This document shows, in pieces, positions 1-6,609 of a stretch of 8,550 nt of DNA. The stretch covers positions 1-8,550 of the forward strand of contig JAFDAE010000144.1 in NCBI GenBank assembly GCA_019314005.1, given 5' to 3'. The position numbers and the translations under genes were made by a program. The notes below the pieces were generated by a model. The model made no database searches, was not told the DNA's origin, and was given only the letters and a program-made list of their open reading frames with translations. Numbering within the stretch: the stretch's first letter is position 1; each line of letters starts with the position of its first letter. The DNA is from Deltaproteobacteria bacterium. Lineage in GTDB: Bacteria; Desulfobacterota; Desulfobacteria; C00003060; C00003106.

Positions 1-845
1 TCATTCTTTCTAAGATGTTGACTTATTATCGCCCCGTTAATGGCGTTGGTTATAAGAAGCACTCCTTCAGCACCCGAATTCATTATTGCTTTTGCAATAT
101 CAGAAGCTGAAAATCCCTCACGGGAATTAAAGGGAATCATTGCAGAGATTTTTCCTCCTTTTTGTTCAAATCCTTTTTTGAAATTTCGGCTTAATGGTGC
201 CGTATAATTTTTATTTGAAAGGTCATGCACAACCGCCATTTCCCTGATGTTTAAACGATTATAGACCATATCCGCCATCAGTGGAGCTCTTTTGTCATCA
301 GGTATCATTAACCTTATGAAATTGTCATCAAGTCCCGTGAGCTCAACTGTTGTTGTGCCGGCAGATATCATTAAAACATTCTTTTCATTCATAAGAGGGA
401 CTGTTTTCACACTCAGTGAACTCAGATAAGGGCCTATAATAGCGACGACTCCCTTATCGACTAACTCCTTGACAACCCGAAGCGCTTCCTCCGGGTCTCC
501 TTTATCATCTCTGACAATCAATTTTATTGAATGACCGTTGACCCCTCCCGACTTGTTGATCTGCTCCACGGCAAGCATGCCAGCGTTTCTGGAGTGGATT
601 CCAGAAGTTGAGGCAGCCCCTGTCAAAGTAGTCAGCAGTCCTATCTTGACAGGCTCCTTTTTCTTCGTACAACCAGGCGCCATAATGACAAGAATTATAC
701 CGCTGAAAATTACAAGACCGCTCAACAGAAACCAATTCCATCGATTTTTCAGAATTGTTATCATAACCTCAGGATATTTTTTTGGGGTCATTTGGTCAAC
801 CTTATCATCCTCAACAAGAAGAAGACGGATTGCTCTGTCTTTCAT
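1..845 (-). CDS. LivK-type ABC substrate-binding lipoprotein, partial, with receiver-domain scar at N-terminus
   Basis: A 281-codon open frame runs off the left edge, so the C-terminal part is missing. After a hydrophobic stretch (about residues 39-55) and a weak lipobox (A-P-G-Cys59, then TKKKEP) the protein reads as a periplasmic-binding fold type 1 domain of the branched-chain amino acid family: KIGLLTTLTG (68-77), AVEQINKSGGVNG (92-104), ALRVVKELVDKGVVAIIGP (121-139), then the second lobe from about residue 195. Family knowledge suggests a membrane-anchored solute receptor for an ABC importer; the ligand cannot be told. The N-terminus is odd: MKDRAIRLLLVEDDKVDQM is the first beta strand and acidic pair of a two-component receiver domain, joined in frame to the lipoprotein leader. 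An AGGAG lies just upstream of this start, so the scar is probably translated. Met29 is an alternative start giving a more normal signal peptide. No permease or ATPase gene is visible in the window. Confidence 0.88.
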   Translation of the reverse strand, partial: MKDRAIRLLLVEDDKVDQMTPKKYPEVMITILKNRWNWFLLSGLVIFSGIILVIMAPGCTKKKEPVKIGLLTTLTGAASTSGIHSRNAGMLAVEQINKSGGVNGHSIKLIVRDDKGDPEEALRVVKELVDKGVVAIIGPYLSSLSVKTVPLMNEKNVLMISAGTTTVELTGLDDNFIRLMIPDDKRAPLMADMVYNRLNIREMAVVHDLSNKNYTAPLSRNFKKGFEQKGGKISAMIPFNSREGFSASDIAKAIMNSGAEGVLLITNAINGAIISQHLRKN

Positions 846-851
846 GATTTT

Positions 852-856
852 CTCCT
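852..856 (-). promoter_or_regulatory. Ribosome binding site of the receiver-scar/LivK gene
   Basis: AGGAG read on the minus strand, six bases before the ATG at 845. It supports initiation at the receiver-like MKDRAIR start rather than at the internal Met29. It was probably inherited from the lost response-regulator gene. Confidence 0.7.
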
Positions 857-1006
857 ATATCTGATCGGAAACACATTCCTTTGATACAACATCACCATAT
901 ATTTTGCTTTGCCGCCTGATTTTAAAATCGACAAAATACCTTTCGGTCTGAGCTCAAAGTCAAAGACATTCAATATTCAATCGACAATAGTCAATTTTTA
1001 AGTTCC

Positions 1007-1280
1007 TCAATCTTTACTTTCTTCTAACTCCTTAACCTTTTCCTTTAGCTCCTTTATCCGAAACTCCCGCCCTACAAAAAGCATATTCATTCGTTCAAGT
1101 TCAGAGTTCTTCTCTTCCAGTTCACCTGTCCGCTCCTTGACCAGATCCTCAAGGTGGTCGCGGTATTTATTCAATTCTTCCTCTGCCCGCTTCCGCTCGG
1201 TCACATCTAAGACGATACCTTATTACCGGTGTCTGTAACTCGCCGGCCTTTCCCTTGCCTTTCGTCTCGTTTGTCGCCAT
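1007..1280 (-). pseudogene. Remnant of a PAS-type sensor histidine kinase
   Basis: The frame 1219-1007 encodes GIVLDVTERKRAEEEL followed by a charged coiled coil and the ending LFVGREFRIKELKEKVKELEESKD. This is the end of a PAS/PAC domain and the linker that normally leads into a histidine kinase core. Two consecutive TAA codons (1220-1225) close this frame upstream, and no kinase H, N or G box follows, so both sides are missing. Just upstream is an ATG at 1280 with a strong AAAGGAGG site. It starts a 37-codon frame (MATNETKGKGKAGELQTPV...) that runs over the same DNA in a different register. The simplest reading is an original kinase start joined out of frame to a surviving linker after deletion. 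A short GTG-initiated coiled-coil peptide (1204-1007) could still be made but has no good ribosome site. Together with the receiver scar downstream it suggests a decayed two-component locus. The 846-1006 gap after it holds no gene. Confidence 0.65.
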
Positions 1281-1314
1281 TTTTTTCCCCTCCTTTGGTA
1301 TGTTTTCAAAGTTG

Positions 1315-1359
1315 ATGGACTCGTAAAAAGCCGTATTCCCCCTCTTGTTAGAGGGGAAT
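1315..1359. repeat. Intergenic hairpin repeat
   Basis: The phrase GATGGACTCGTAAAAAG is followed by a hairpin: CCCCTCT (1339-1345), loop TGTT, AGAGGGG (1350-1356), extended by ATT/AAT around one bulged C. I recall similar phrases in intergenic DNA of deltaproteobacteria, but that is memory and not a search. It is unlikely to be a working terminator, because no gene ends just upstream on either strand. Confidence 0.45.
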
Positions 1360-1435
1360 TAGGAAATTAACCGTACAGTTGGAAGTTCCGGATGAACACT
1401 AATTAAGAAAGTAATGGTAACTACTTAGGTTGTTA

Positions 1436-1525
1436 GGTTCACGGTTCACCGTTCAGGGTTACCTTTCTTTCGTTAACCTTCACTAACCTTGAACCCAGAA
1501 CCGTGAACCCCTGAACTTTGAACCT
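1436..1525. repeat. Heptamer-based inverted repeat
   Basis: The left arm is built of 7-bp units: GGTTCAC (1436-1442), GGTTCAC (1443-1449), CGTTCAG (1450-1456), GGTTACC (1457-1463). The right arm is the complementary type in 7-bp steps: GAACCCA, GAACCGT, GAACCCC, TGAACTT, TGAACCT (1491-1525). GGTTCACGGTTC at 1436-1447 pairs perfectly with 1498-1509. The same architecture recurs at 6610-6703, and a one-armed version lies at 1966-1995. Confidence 0.75.
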
Positions 1526-1736
1526 GAGCAGTTACAAGTAATGCCGAAAAGGTTGTAGAAGAAATCCCAACGCCTTTGGTTATGAGTAGTAACAGGTAGA
1601 GTCGTCAGCGAATTGTTCGAATGAACTGCAAGTGGTGGTTTGAGATTCGATTAGCGTAATTGTTTTTTATAAAGTTTACCATAGCATAGGGTACTTTACC
1701 ACTAAAAAATATAACGGCACAAAATACACATTGTTA

Positions 1737-1798
1737 GACAGGATAAACAGGATGATCAAAATAAAAAAAAAAATCATGTAGATCCTGTACATCCTGTC
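1737..1798. repeat. GACAGGAT inverted repeat with A-rich centre
   Basis: The left arm 1737-1754 (GACAGGATaaACAGGATg) pairs with the right arm 1781-1798 at 15 of 18 positions. Within each arm ACAGGAT is repeated in tandem. The spacer holds an 11-base A run and a short inner ATGAT/ATCAT pair. It looks like a small dispersed intergenic repeat; a hairpin role in the M48 leader is possible but unsupported. Confidence 0.6.
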
Positions 1799-1858
1799 AA
1801 AACATGCCAAAATGTTCGGCTGTTATCTTGATTTCTGTTATCTTCGTTTCTTGACGCC

Positions 1859-3421
1859 ATGATCAAACTACGGCATACTACACATATGTCTTTTAGCAAT
1901 ATCCAGCGCCATTTTAGAAGATCCTCTTTGGCCAAAGCTCTATGTCAGACTCGGATAAGGTCTGAGGTTCAAGGTTCAAGGTTCAAGGTTCAAGGAATAA
2001 AGACAAGAATTGAACATTCTGCAAAGGTGTCTATCACCACCCTGGTTTTTCTCTTGGCTTGGCTACTCCTGACCTTTTCCCCAATACTCCAGTCTTATGG
2101 CTTTTGCGCATCCTATTATAATCTGACCAACGAAGAGGAACGCAAGCTTGGGAGAAAATTTCTTAATCACGTAAAGAAGCACCTGGCGTTAATTGATGAT
2201 TCTATCATTATAAATTATATAACAACGGTTGGAAAGCGGATAGAGTCTCAAATGCCAAGCCAACCGTTTACATATAATTTTTACGTGGTCAAGGAAGACG
2301 TATATAATGCATTTGCGGCGCCGGCAGGGCACGTGTTTATTAATAGTGGGTTACTTGCAGCAATGGATAATGAAGACGAGCTTGCCGGTATCCTGGCACA
2401 TGAGATGGCTCACGTTGCTTGCCGTCATATTGCAAAACGTATTGAACGTTCCACAAAAATCGGCTTGGCGACATTGGCAGGTGTTTTGGCAGGGATTTTT
2501 TTAGGAGGCGGGGGGGCTGCAACAGGCGCAATTACTGCCGGTTCCATTGCGGCAGGCGAATCAATGTCGCTGAAGTATAGCCGCGAAGACGAAGCCGAAG
2601 CCGACCAGGTCGGTCTAAGATATCTGACTCAAGCCGGATACAGCGCAGAAGGTCTTCTCTCCGTGCTTAAAAAAATTCGTATGGTCCGCTGGTTCGGCCC
2701 TGAAGAAATTCCTACATATTTAACTACTCACCCGGCTGTAGAGGAACGTCTTGCCTATATAGACACTCAAATGCAGATCCGCCCGGAGTGGGGATCCACT
2801 TCCCGCAAGATTGACCCCTATGAATTTAAAAAGATACAGATAAGGTTAATCGCCCTGTACAAAGAGCCTGACAATTCCCTTGCATATTACGGGATGGCGC
2901 TTGTTTTAGAAAGAGAGGGACAAAGAGAAACCGCTTTTTCTTTATTCAAAAAGGCCATACTCTATAATCCCACTGATCCCGATATGCTCTTAGATTTGGG
3001 GCGAGCTTATTTCTTCGCGGGGAATTATAGACAGGCTATAAGTGTCCTAAAGGGAGCTTTGGCCTTTAGACCGCGAGATAGAAAAGGACAGTTTTTATTA
3101 GGGCGGTCATACTTTGAGACAGGGGAGTTTCATGAAGCTATCGAAGTGCTTAAGACCCTTGCCGAGCTTTATCCGAATTTTACAGAAGGTTATTATTACC
3201 TGGGTAATGCCTATGCTAAAATAGAAAATTTTGGGGAGGCGCATTACAATTTGGGCCTTTATTTTGAACATCAGGGAGACACAAAAAACGCGGGGTTTCA
3301 TTTCAAACGAGCGCTTAAGCTCTTAGGAAACGATCCCACCCGCCAAAAATCAATCCGAAAAAAACTCAAGAACCTTGAGTCCGGTTCGAGACGCGGTCAA
3401 AGCGAGCAAACTTCATTGTAA
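1859..3421 (+). CDS. Exported M48-family zinc metalloprotease with TPR repeats (BepA-like)
   Basis: A hydrophobic signal or anchor segment (residues about 57-80, ending SYGFCAS) precedes an M48 peptidase domain. The zinc site is HEMAH at 181-185, with Glu245 of the SREDEAEAD motif as probable third ligand; a Gly/Ala-rich segment (207-232) lies between. HPAVEERL (291-298) is typical of the BepA/YfgC group. Residues about 330-490 form roughly four to five TPR helical pairs. Family members work in the periplasm on outer-membrane protein assembly or turnover; that role is inferred here. The start is uncertain. The first 56 residues include [11 protein letters not shown], which merely translates a GGTTCAA repeat, and neither ATG (1859, 1886) has a Shine-Dalgarno site. 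GTG at 2027 sits right before the signal segment but also lacks one. The 3' end overlaps the convergent fusA by 56 bp. Confidence 0.9.
   Translation: MIKLRHTTHMSFSNIQRHFRRSSLAKALCQTRIRSEVQGSRFKVQGIKTRIEHSAKVSITTLVFLLAWLLLTFSPILQSYGFCASYYNLTNEEERKLGRKFLNHVKKHLALIDDSIIINYITTVGKRIESQMPSQPFTYNFYVVKEDVYNAFAAPAGHVFINSGLLAAMDNEDELAGILAHEMAHVACRHIAKRIERSTKIGLATLAGVLAGIFLGGGGAATGAITAGSIAAGESMSLKYSREDEAEADQVGLRYLTQAGYSAEGLLSVLKKIRMVRWFGPEEIPTYLTTHPAVEERLAYIDTQMQIRPEWGSTSRKIDPYEFKKIQIRLIALYKEPDNSLAYYGMALVLEREGQRETAFSLFKKAILYNPTDPDMLLDLGRAYFFAGNYRQAISVLKGALAFRPRDRKGQFLLGRSYFETGEFHEAIEVLKTLAELYPNFTEGYYYLGNAYAKIENFGEAHYNLGLYFEHQGDTKNAGFHFKRALKLLGNDPTRQKSIRKKLKNLESGSRRGQSEQTSL
1966..1995 (+). repeat. Four tandem GGTTCAA heptamers inside the M48 frame
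   Basis: GGTTCAA occurs four times in a row (1966-1993), followed by GG. It lies inside the nominal coding frame, where its 30 bases leave the frame open. It belongs to the same heptamer family as 1436-1525 and 6610-6703, but no facing arm is visible here. Confidence 0.85.
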
Positions 3422-5417
3422 ATGTCCCGCGTCCCTGGGTGGCGGACCGCAGCGCTGTAGAATAGCCGAACATCTTTGATAAAGGGACTGTCGCATCAAC
3501 AAGCTGGATATTTTTTTTGGGGGCAATCTTTTCTATTTTACCTCCTCTGGCATTCAGATCGCCTATTACGTCTCCGAGAAAGGGTTCAGGGATTAAAATT
3601 TCCACTGTCATAATAGGCTCCATTAGTATAGGATCCCCCTTTTGAAAAGCTTCTTTGGAGGCCATGGAAGCTGCAACCTTGTAAGCAAGACTACTTGATA
3701 AAGATTCTTTGTGGCCGCCTCCGACAAGGGAGACCTCGACATCTACTATCGGGTATCCGAGAATAACTCCGGCCGCCATAGATTCAGTCACCCCCATCTC
3801 AATCGCAGGAATAAATTCTGCAGGAATTGCATCGTCAGAGATGCGGTTGACAAACCGATTCCCCGAACCTCTCTCAGTGGGGGCAAGCGACAGTGATACC
3901 TGGCCGAAATGTTGTTGTCCGCCTAGTTCTCGCTCAAAGGTTACCGTAGCTTCAGTATGTTTCTCGATTGTTTCACGGTAAACTACCTGGGGTTTTCCTA
4001 CATTTACCTGGGTATAAAATTCTCTTTTCAAACGGTTTACCAAGACTTCCAGATGGAGTTCTCCCATGCCTGAGATAATAGTCTGACCGGTCTCCTGATC
4101 ATGATGAACCCGAAAGGTGGGGTCTTCGACAGTCAGTTTCTCTAATACTTGGTCGATTTTTTCCTGATCATCATGAGTCTTCGGTTCAATCGCTACGGAA
4201 ATAACCGGTTCGTAAGCCTCTATTTTTTCTAAAAGAATCGGATGGTCTGGATCGCAAAGGGTATCACCTGTAGTGGTAGTTTTGAGTCCTACAACCCCTA
4301 CTATATTTCCGGTGCCGGCCTCTTTGATCCTTTCCCGTTTGTTGGCATGCATCGCCATAATTCGTGCTAGCTTTTCTTTTTTGTCTTTCCCAGGGTTAAG
4401 AACCTCGTCGCCTGTTTTCAACCGTCCGGAATATATCCGAACATAGGTTAGCTTGCGCCCCTGATCCATCATCACCTTGAAGGCCAGGGCGGCTAAGGGT
4501 TCTTCATCAGAGCAAATACATTGCATGGTTTTTCCTGTTTCCGGCTCATGACCTTCAGGTGGGCGGACCTCAAGAGGATTTGGAAGAAGCTGAACTATGG
4601 CATCTAATAGGGTTTGTATACCTTTGTTCCTTAGAGCGGAACCGCATAATACAGGAACAAGCTTTAAGTCTATGGTTAACCTTCTGAGTGCGGAAAGGAG
4701 CATATCAGAAGGAAGGGGCTCATCCGCAAGATAGATCTCCATAATCTCATCGTCATATTCTGCGATAGTCTCAATAAGTTTATCCCTATAGGTTTGAGCC
4801 GCTTCAAGCCTATCGTCCTGGATCGGTTCGACATCAAAGGTGGCTCCAAGAGTCTCATCGTGCCAGGTGAGCTGCTCCATACGTATGAGGTCTATAACCC
4901 CTTCAAATGTATCCTCCATTCCCACGGGAATTTGCAAAAGAACCGGAGTGGCGCCCAAACGCTTTTGTATCATTTCAACAGTACCGAAAAAATCAGCGCC
5001 CACACGGTCCAGTTTATTGATGAAAGCGATTTTTGGGACATGATATTTATCTGCTTGGCGCCATACTGTCTCGGATTGGGGTTCAACACCTCCGACTGCG
5101 CAAAAGACGCCTATGGCGCCATCCAAAACTCGGAGCGATCGTTCTACCTCTATCGTAAAATCAACATGTCCAGGCGTATCTATGATATGAATTTCTGAAT
5201 CCTTCCACTTGCAGGTGGTGACTGCAGAAGTAATGGTGATTCCACGTTCCTGTTCGTCCGGCATCCAATCCATGACTGCTTCGCCATCATGGACCTCACC
5301 CATCTTATGAGAACGCCCGGTATAATAAAGTATCCTTTCGGTAACCGTCGTCTTCCCCGCATCAATATGGGCGATGATGCCAATATTTCTTATGCTTGAT
5401 ATTCTTTTCTTACTCAT
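3366..5417 (-). CDS. fusA: Translation elongation factor G (free-standing copy)
   Basis: The 683-residue protein has the complete EF-G order and near-usual length. It is a translational GTPase that moves tRNA and mRNA through the ribosome. G1 is AHIDAGKT (16-23), G2 RGITI (58-62), G3 DTPGH (80-84), G4 NKLD (134-137; NKMD is usual) and G5 GSAL (259-262). Domain II begins near 308, domain III carries [11 protein letters not shown] (448-458), domain IV begins near 475 ([11 protein letters not shown]) and domain V holds [13 protein letters not shown] (610-622). The domain IV loop around 565-580 ([15 protein letters not shown]) differs from the GSYHDVDSSE form I expect in housekeeping EF-G. No rpsL, rpsG or tuf lies nearby, so this may be a second EF-G, but the gene could also be the only copy. 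The ATG has no clear Shine-Dalgarno. It follows the GerMN gene on the same strand. Its 3' end overlaps the M48 gene. Confidence 0.95.
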   Translation of the reverse strand: MSKKRISSIRNIGIIAHIDAGKTTVTERILYYTGRSHKMGEVHDGEAVMDWMPDEQERGITITSAVTTCKWKDSEIHIIDTPGHVDFTIEVERSLRVLDGAIGVFCAVGGVEPQSETVWRQADKYHVPKIAFINKLDRVGADFFGTVEMIQKRLGATPVLLQIPVGMEDTFEGVIDLIRMEQLTWHDETLGATFDVEPIQDDRLEAAQTYRDKLIETIAEYDDEIMEIYLADEPLPSDMLLSALRRLTIDLKLVPVLCGSALRNKGIQTLLDAIVQLLPNPLEVRPPEGHEPETGKTMQCICSDEEPLAALAFKVMMDQGRKLTYVRIYSGRLKTGDEVLNPGKDKKEKLARIMAMHANKRERIKEAGTGNIVGVVGLKTTTTGDTLCDPDHPILLEKIEAYEPVISVAIEPKTHDDQEKIDQVLEKLTVEDPTFRVHHDQETGQTIISGMGELHLEVLVNRLKREFYTQVNVGKPQVVYRETIEKHTEATVTFERELGGQQHFGQVSLSLAPTERGSGNRFVNRISDDAIPAEFIPAIEMGVTESMAAGVILGYPIVDVEVSLVGGGHKESLSSSLAYKVAASMASKEAFQKGDPILMEPIMTVEILIPEPFLGDVIGDLNARGGKIEKIAPKKNIQLVDATVPLSKMFGYSTALRSATQGRGTFTMKFARFDRVSNRTQGS

Positions 5418-5478
5418 GAGCTTAGTTTAATTGGTTAAATTAGTCTGAATTAGTGTGTTAAAATTAATTCCTATCGAA

Positions 5479-5619
5479 TGTCCATTCAGAAATGGTAGAT
5501 TTTGTCCCAAGGCAAGGCCGCACAAAGGTTTTTACCGGAGGCGTAGCAGCGGCTACGTCGAGGATAGAAACCTGAGGAGAACGCAGTATTGGGGCAAAAG
5601 ATGCCGTTTCTGATGGACA
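5479..5619. mobile_element. 141-bp palindromic MITE-like element with 8-bp target duplication
   Basis: The ends are TGTCCATtCAGAAA (from 5479) and its complement TTTCTGATGGACA (to 5619). Outside them the 8-bp CTATCGAA is perfectly repeated at 5471-5478 and 5620-5627, the mark of a transposition event. The complementarity continues inward (TTTTGTCCCAA against TTGGGGCAAAA; AGGTTTTTACC against GGATAGAAACCT) to a central hairpin CGTAGC-AGCG-GCTACG (5542-5557), whose centre coincides with the centre of the element. The whole element can fold as one long imperfect hairpin. It encodes no protein, so it would depend on a transposase supplied elsewhere; the family is not assigned. It lies between the GerMN gene and fusA, which would have been only 53 bp apart without it. 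Confidence 0.85.
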
Positions 5620-6189
5620 CTATCGAATTAACAACAGATTCGCACTAAACGGTTGCTGAATAGCAACATGCCCAGCCAATGTCTTACGTTCCCTTCCACT
5701 GACGAGGATCTTCACATTGTCGATTTCCGAAAAATTCAGAGTCAGAGTATTTACAATAGAGTATATTGTAAGCATTTCTGAAGCGCTTCCCCCTGGATGT
5801 TTTTCCGTAATAGTTTCATCAAAGTCGACATAGGCTGTCTTGTCAGGCGTAAAATAAATAGACAAGAGTTTGGTCTCTTCCGGAATAGTCCGCGAAAGGT
5901 TCCCTTTTGGGCCGGAAATAAGCGCTTCTATCGCGGAACCGGCGTTATCCAACGTAGTTTTGTGGATCGGTAGTACTCGCTCTTCGGCTTTCAGAAATTG
6001 TTCATCCGGATCTGCAAAATAAAGGTGCGTGATCTCTTTTCTGGATTTTGTCGGGATATCACCCCGATAGGTCTCAAGTCTGCTTTCTAAGTTATGCTCC
6101 CCCAATGAGAGATAATAATAGGCTACCCAGCCCCCAAATCCAACAAGGATAATCCCAACAATTACAATAAGTTTTTTTTTACTCTTCAA
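5620..6189 (-). CDS. GerMN-domain membrane-anchored protein
   Basis: A 189-residue protein with a basic start, one membrane segment (about residues 7-28) and a GerMN domain from about 54 to 182. Diagnostic stretches are THLYFADPDEQFLKAEERVLP (54-74), AIEALISGPK (86-95), YVDFDETI (120-127), GGSASEMLTIYSIVNTLTLN (133-152) and TLAGHVAIQQPF (170-181). The domain is named from spore germination protein GerM, but it is widespread in non-sporulating bacteria, where it probably acts in the envelope; no specific function is claimed. The start is TTG at 6187-6189 with no adjacent Shine-Dalgarno. An AAAGG lies 15 bases upstream (6205-6209), and an in-frame ATT at 6196-6198 is better spaced from it. Codons 3-6 contain a run of nine A. 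The TAG stop (5620-5622) lies inside the target duplication of the element downstream, so the insertion left the reading frame intact. Probably once co-transcribed with fusA. Confidence 0.8.
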   Translation of the reverse strand: MKSKKKLIVIVGIILVGFGGWVAYYYLSLGEHNLESRLETYRGDIPTKSRKEITHLYFADPDEQFLKAEERVLPIHKTTLDNAGSAIEALISGPKGNLSRTIPEETKLLSIYFTPDKTAYVDFDETITEKHPGGSASEMLTIYSIVNTLTLNFSEIDNVKILVSGRERKTLAGHVAIQQPFSANLLLIR

Positions 6190-6197
6190 TGTGCTAA

Positions 6198-6229
6198 TTT
6201 AAGACCTTTGAAAACATTGATGTCTTAAA
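6198..6229. repeat. 8-bp inverted repeat in the GerMN leader
   Basis: TTTAAGAC (6198-6205) and GTCTTAAA (6222-6229) are perfect complements 16 bases apart, just upstream of the GerMN start. It could be an operator or an RNA hairpin; one arm borders the AAAGG that may serve as the ribosome site. Function not established. Confidence 0.45.
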
Positions 6230-6280
6230 AAGTGCCTCATAGACAAGGCGAACTCCAAATTTCTCATTTTGTTATTTCAA

Positions 6281-6308
6281 TTGAAGATGTTTATGCTATT
6301 ATTAATAT
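6281..6308 (+). promoter_or_regulatory. Possible sigma70-type promoter for the selenoprotein gene
   Basis: TTGAAG (6281-6286) and TAATAT (6303-6308) are separated by 16 bp and lie about 45 bp before the selenoprotein ATG, in the gap between divergent genes. The match is fair but the region is AT-rich, so chance occurrence is possible. Confidence 0.35.
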
Positions 6309-6340
6309 TATGTCAAGATAGTGCTGGACATGCGAAGTGA

Positions 6341-6347
6341 AAGGAGG
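6341..6347 (+). promoter_or_regulatory. Strong ribosome binding site of the selenoprotein gene
   Basis: AAGGAGG with seven bases to the ATG at 6355. It fixes the start of a gene that the in-frame TGA would otherwise hide. The nearby ATG at 6350 is too close to this site and in another frame. Confidence 0.8.
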
Positions 6348-6354
6348 CCATGAG

Positions 6355-6573
6355 ATGCCGGAAAGAATTTTGATCTTTGGGAAGGACACGTGACCGTTCA
6401 CCAGCGCTGCGCGTGAGTCTTACGCCAAGATGAATAAAGAGTTTGAGTACGTCGACGTAGTAAGGGATCCTGACAAACTGGAAGAGATGCTTCAATACAC
6501 CGGTGGCAGAAGAAAGGTCCCTGTAATAATCAATGGTGACTCGGTAACAATAGGATTTCAGGGAAAGGCCTGA
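6355..6573 (+). CDS. Uxx-star type glutaredoxin-like selenoprotein (TGA = Sec13)
   Basis: Reading the TGA at 6391-6393 as selenocysteine gives a 72-residue protein that starts MPERILIFGKDT-U-PFT and ends at TGA 6571-6573. It has the glutaredoxin layout: first beta strand RILIFG (4-9), active site U13-P-F-T in place of C-x-x-C, helix SAARESYAKMN (17-27), second strand EYVDVV (31-36), a D-P-x-K-L-E-E-M-L helix (38-46), GGRRKVPVI (50-58) with the probable cis-proline Pro56, and TIGF (65-68). Small redox proteins with U-x-x-T sites are known in anaerobes as Uxx-star (seleno)proteins; the substrate is unknown. The frame is intact for 59 codons after the TGA, and the start has an excellent ribosome site, which argues against a dead gene. 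Selenocysteine insertion needs selA, selB, selC and selD elsewhere in the genome. The LOG and potassium transporter genes follow on the same strand. Confidence 0.9.
6391..6417 (+). promoter_or_regulatory. Candidate bacterial SECIS element
   Basis: Directly after the TGA, TTCAC (6397-6401) can pair with GTGAG (6413-6417, one G-U pair) and GCG (6404-6406) with CGC (6410-6412). This leaves a CTG loop and a two-base bulge on the 5' side. Bacterial SECIS hairpins sit in this position inside the coding sequence and present a G in a small loop to SelB. The pairing was done by eye, without an energy calculation. Confidence 0.5.
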
Positions 6574-6585
6574 GGGGTTTGAAGA

Positions 6586-6602
6586 CGCGGCAGGATGCCG
6601 CG
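6586..6602. repeat. Perfect 7-bp hairpin after the selenoprotein gene
   Basis: CGCGGCA (6586-6592), loop GGA, TGCCGCG (6596-6602). It starts 13 bases after the stop codon. No T run follows, so it is not a standard intrinsic terminator; it could stabilise or process the transcript. Confidence 0.6.
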
Positions 6603-6609
6603 AGATACA

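Larger units (their letters stand above)
1281..1858. other. Non-coding repeat-rich gap
   Basis: No credible gene is visible in this 578-bp stretch. It holds a hairpin repeat (about 1315-1359), a heptamer inverted repeat (1436-1525) and a GACAGGAT inverted repeat (1737-1798), each listed separately. The remainder (about 1526-1736) is AT-rich with no recognisable structure. No promoter for the M48 gene downstream could be assigned convincingly. Confidence 0.7.

Noticed and set aside
538..864. 108-codon open frame on the plus strand
   Set aside because: It is antisense to the lipoprotein gene, whose minus-strand frame carries clear family motifs.
1335..1359. Hairpin as a transcription terminator
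   Set aside because: There is no gene ending next to it on either strand; treated as an intergenic repeat.
1966..1995. Tandem GGTTCAA as a CRISPR or iteron array
   Set aside because: The units are 7 bp with no spacers, and no replication or cas gene is near; the same family occurs as inverted arms elsewhere in the window.
4794..5198. 134-codon open frame on the plus strand
   Set aside because: It lies wholly antisense to the highly conserved GTPase domain of fusA, has no recognisable motif, and is a shadow frame.
5438..5454. AATTAGT repeated at a 10-bp step upstream of fusA
   Set aside because: Only two copies in very AT-rich DNA; too weak to call a regulator site.
6391..6393. TGA as a nonsense mutation in a dead glutaredoxin gene
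   Set aside because: The position is the catalytic one, the rest of the frame shows no decay, and the start signal is excellent; selenocysteine is the better reading.
6313..6495. 60-codon minus-strand frame over the selenoprotein region
   Set aside because: It exists only as the complement of the selenoprotein frame; the plus strand has the ribosome site and the fold motifs.
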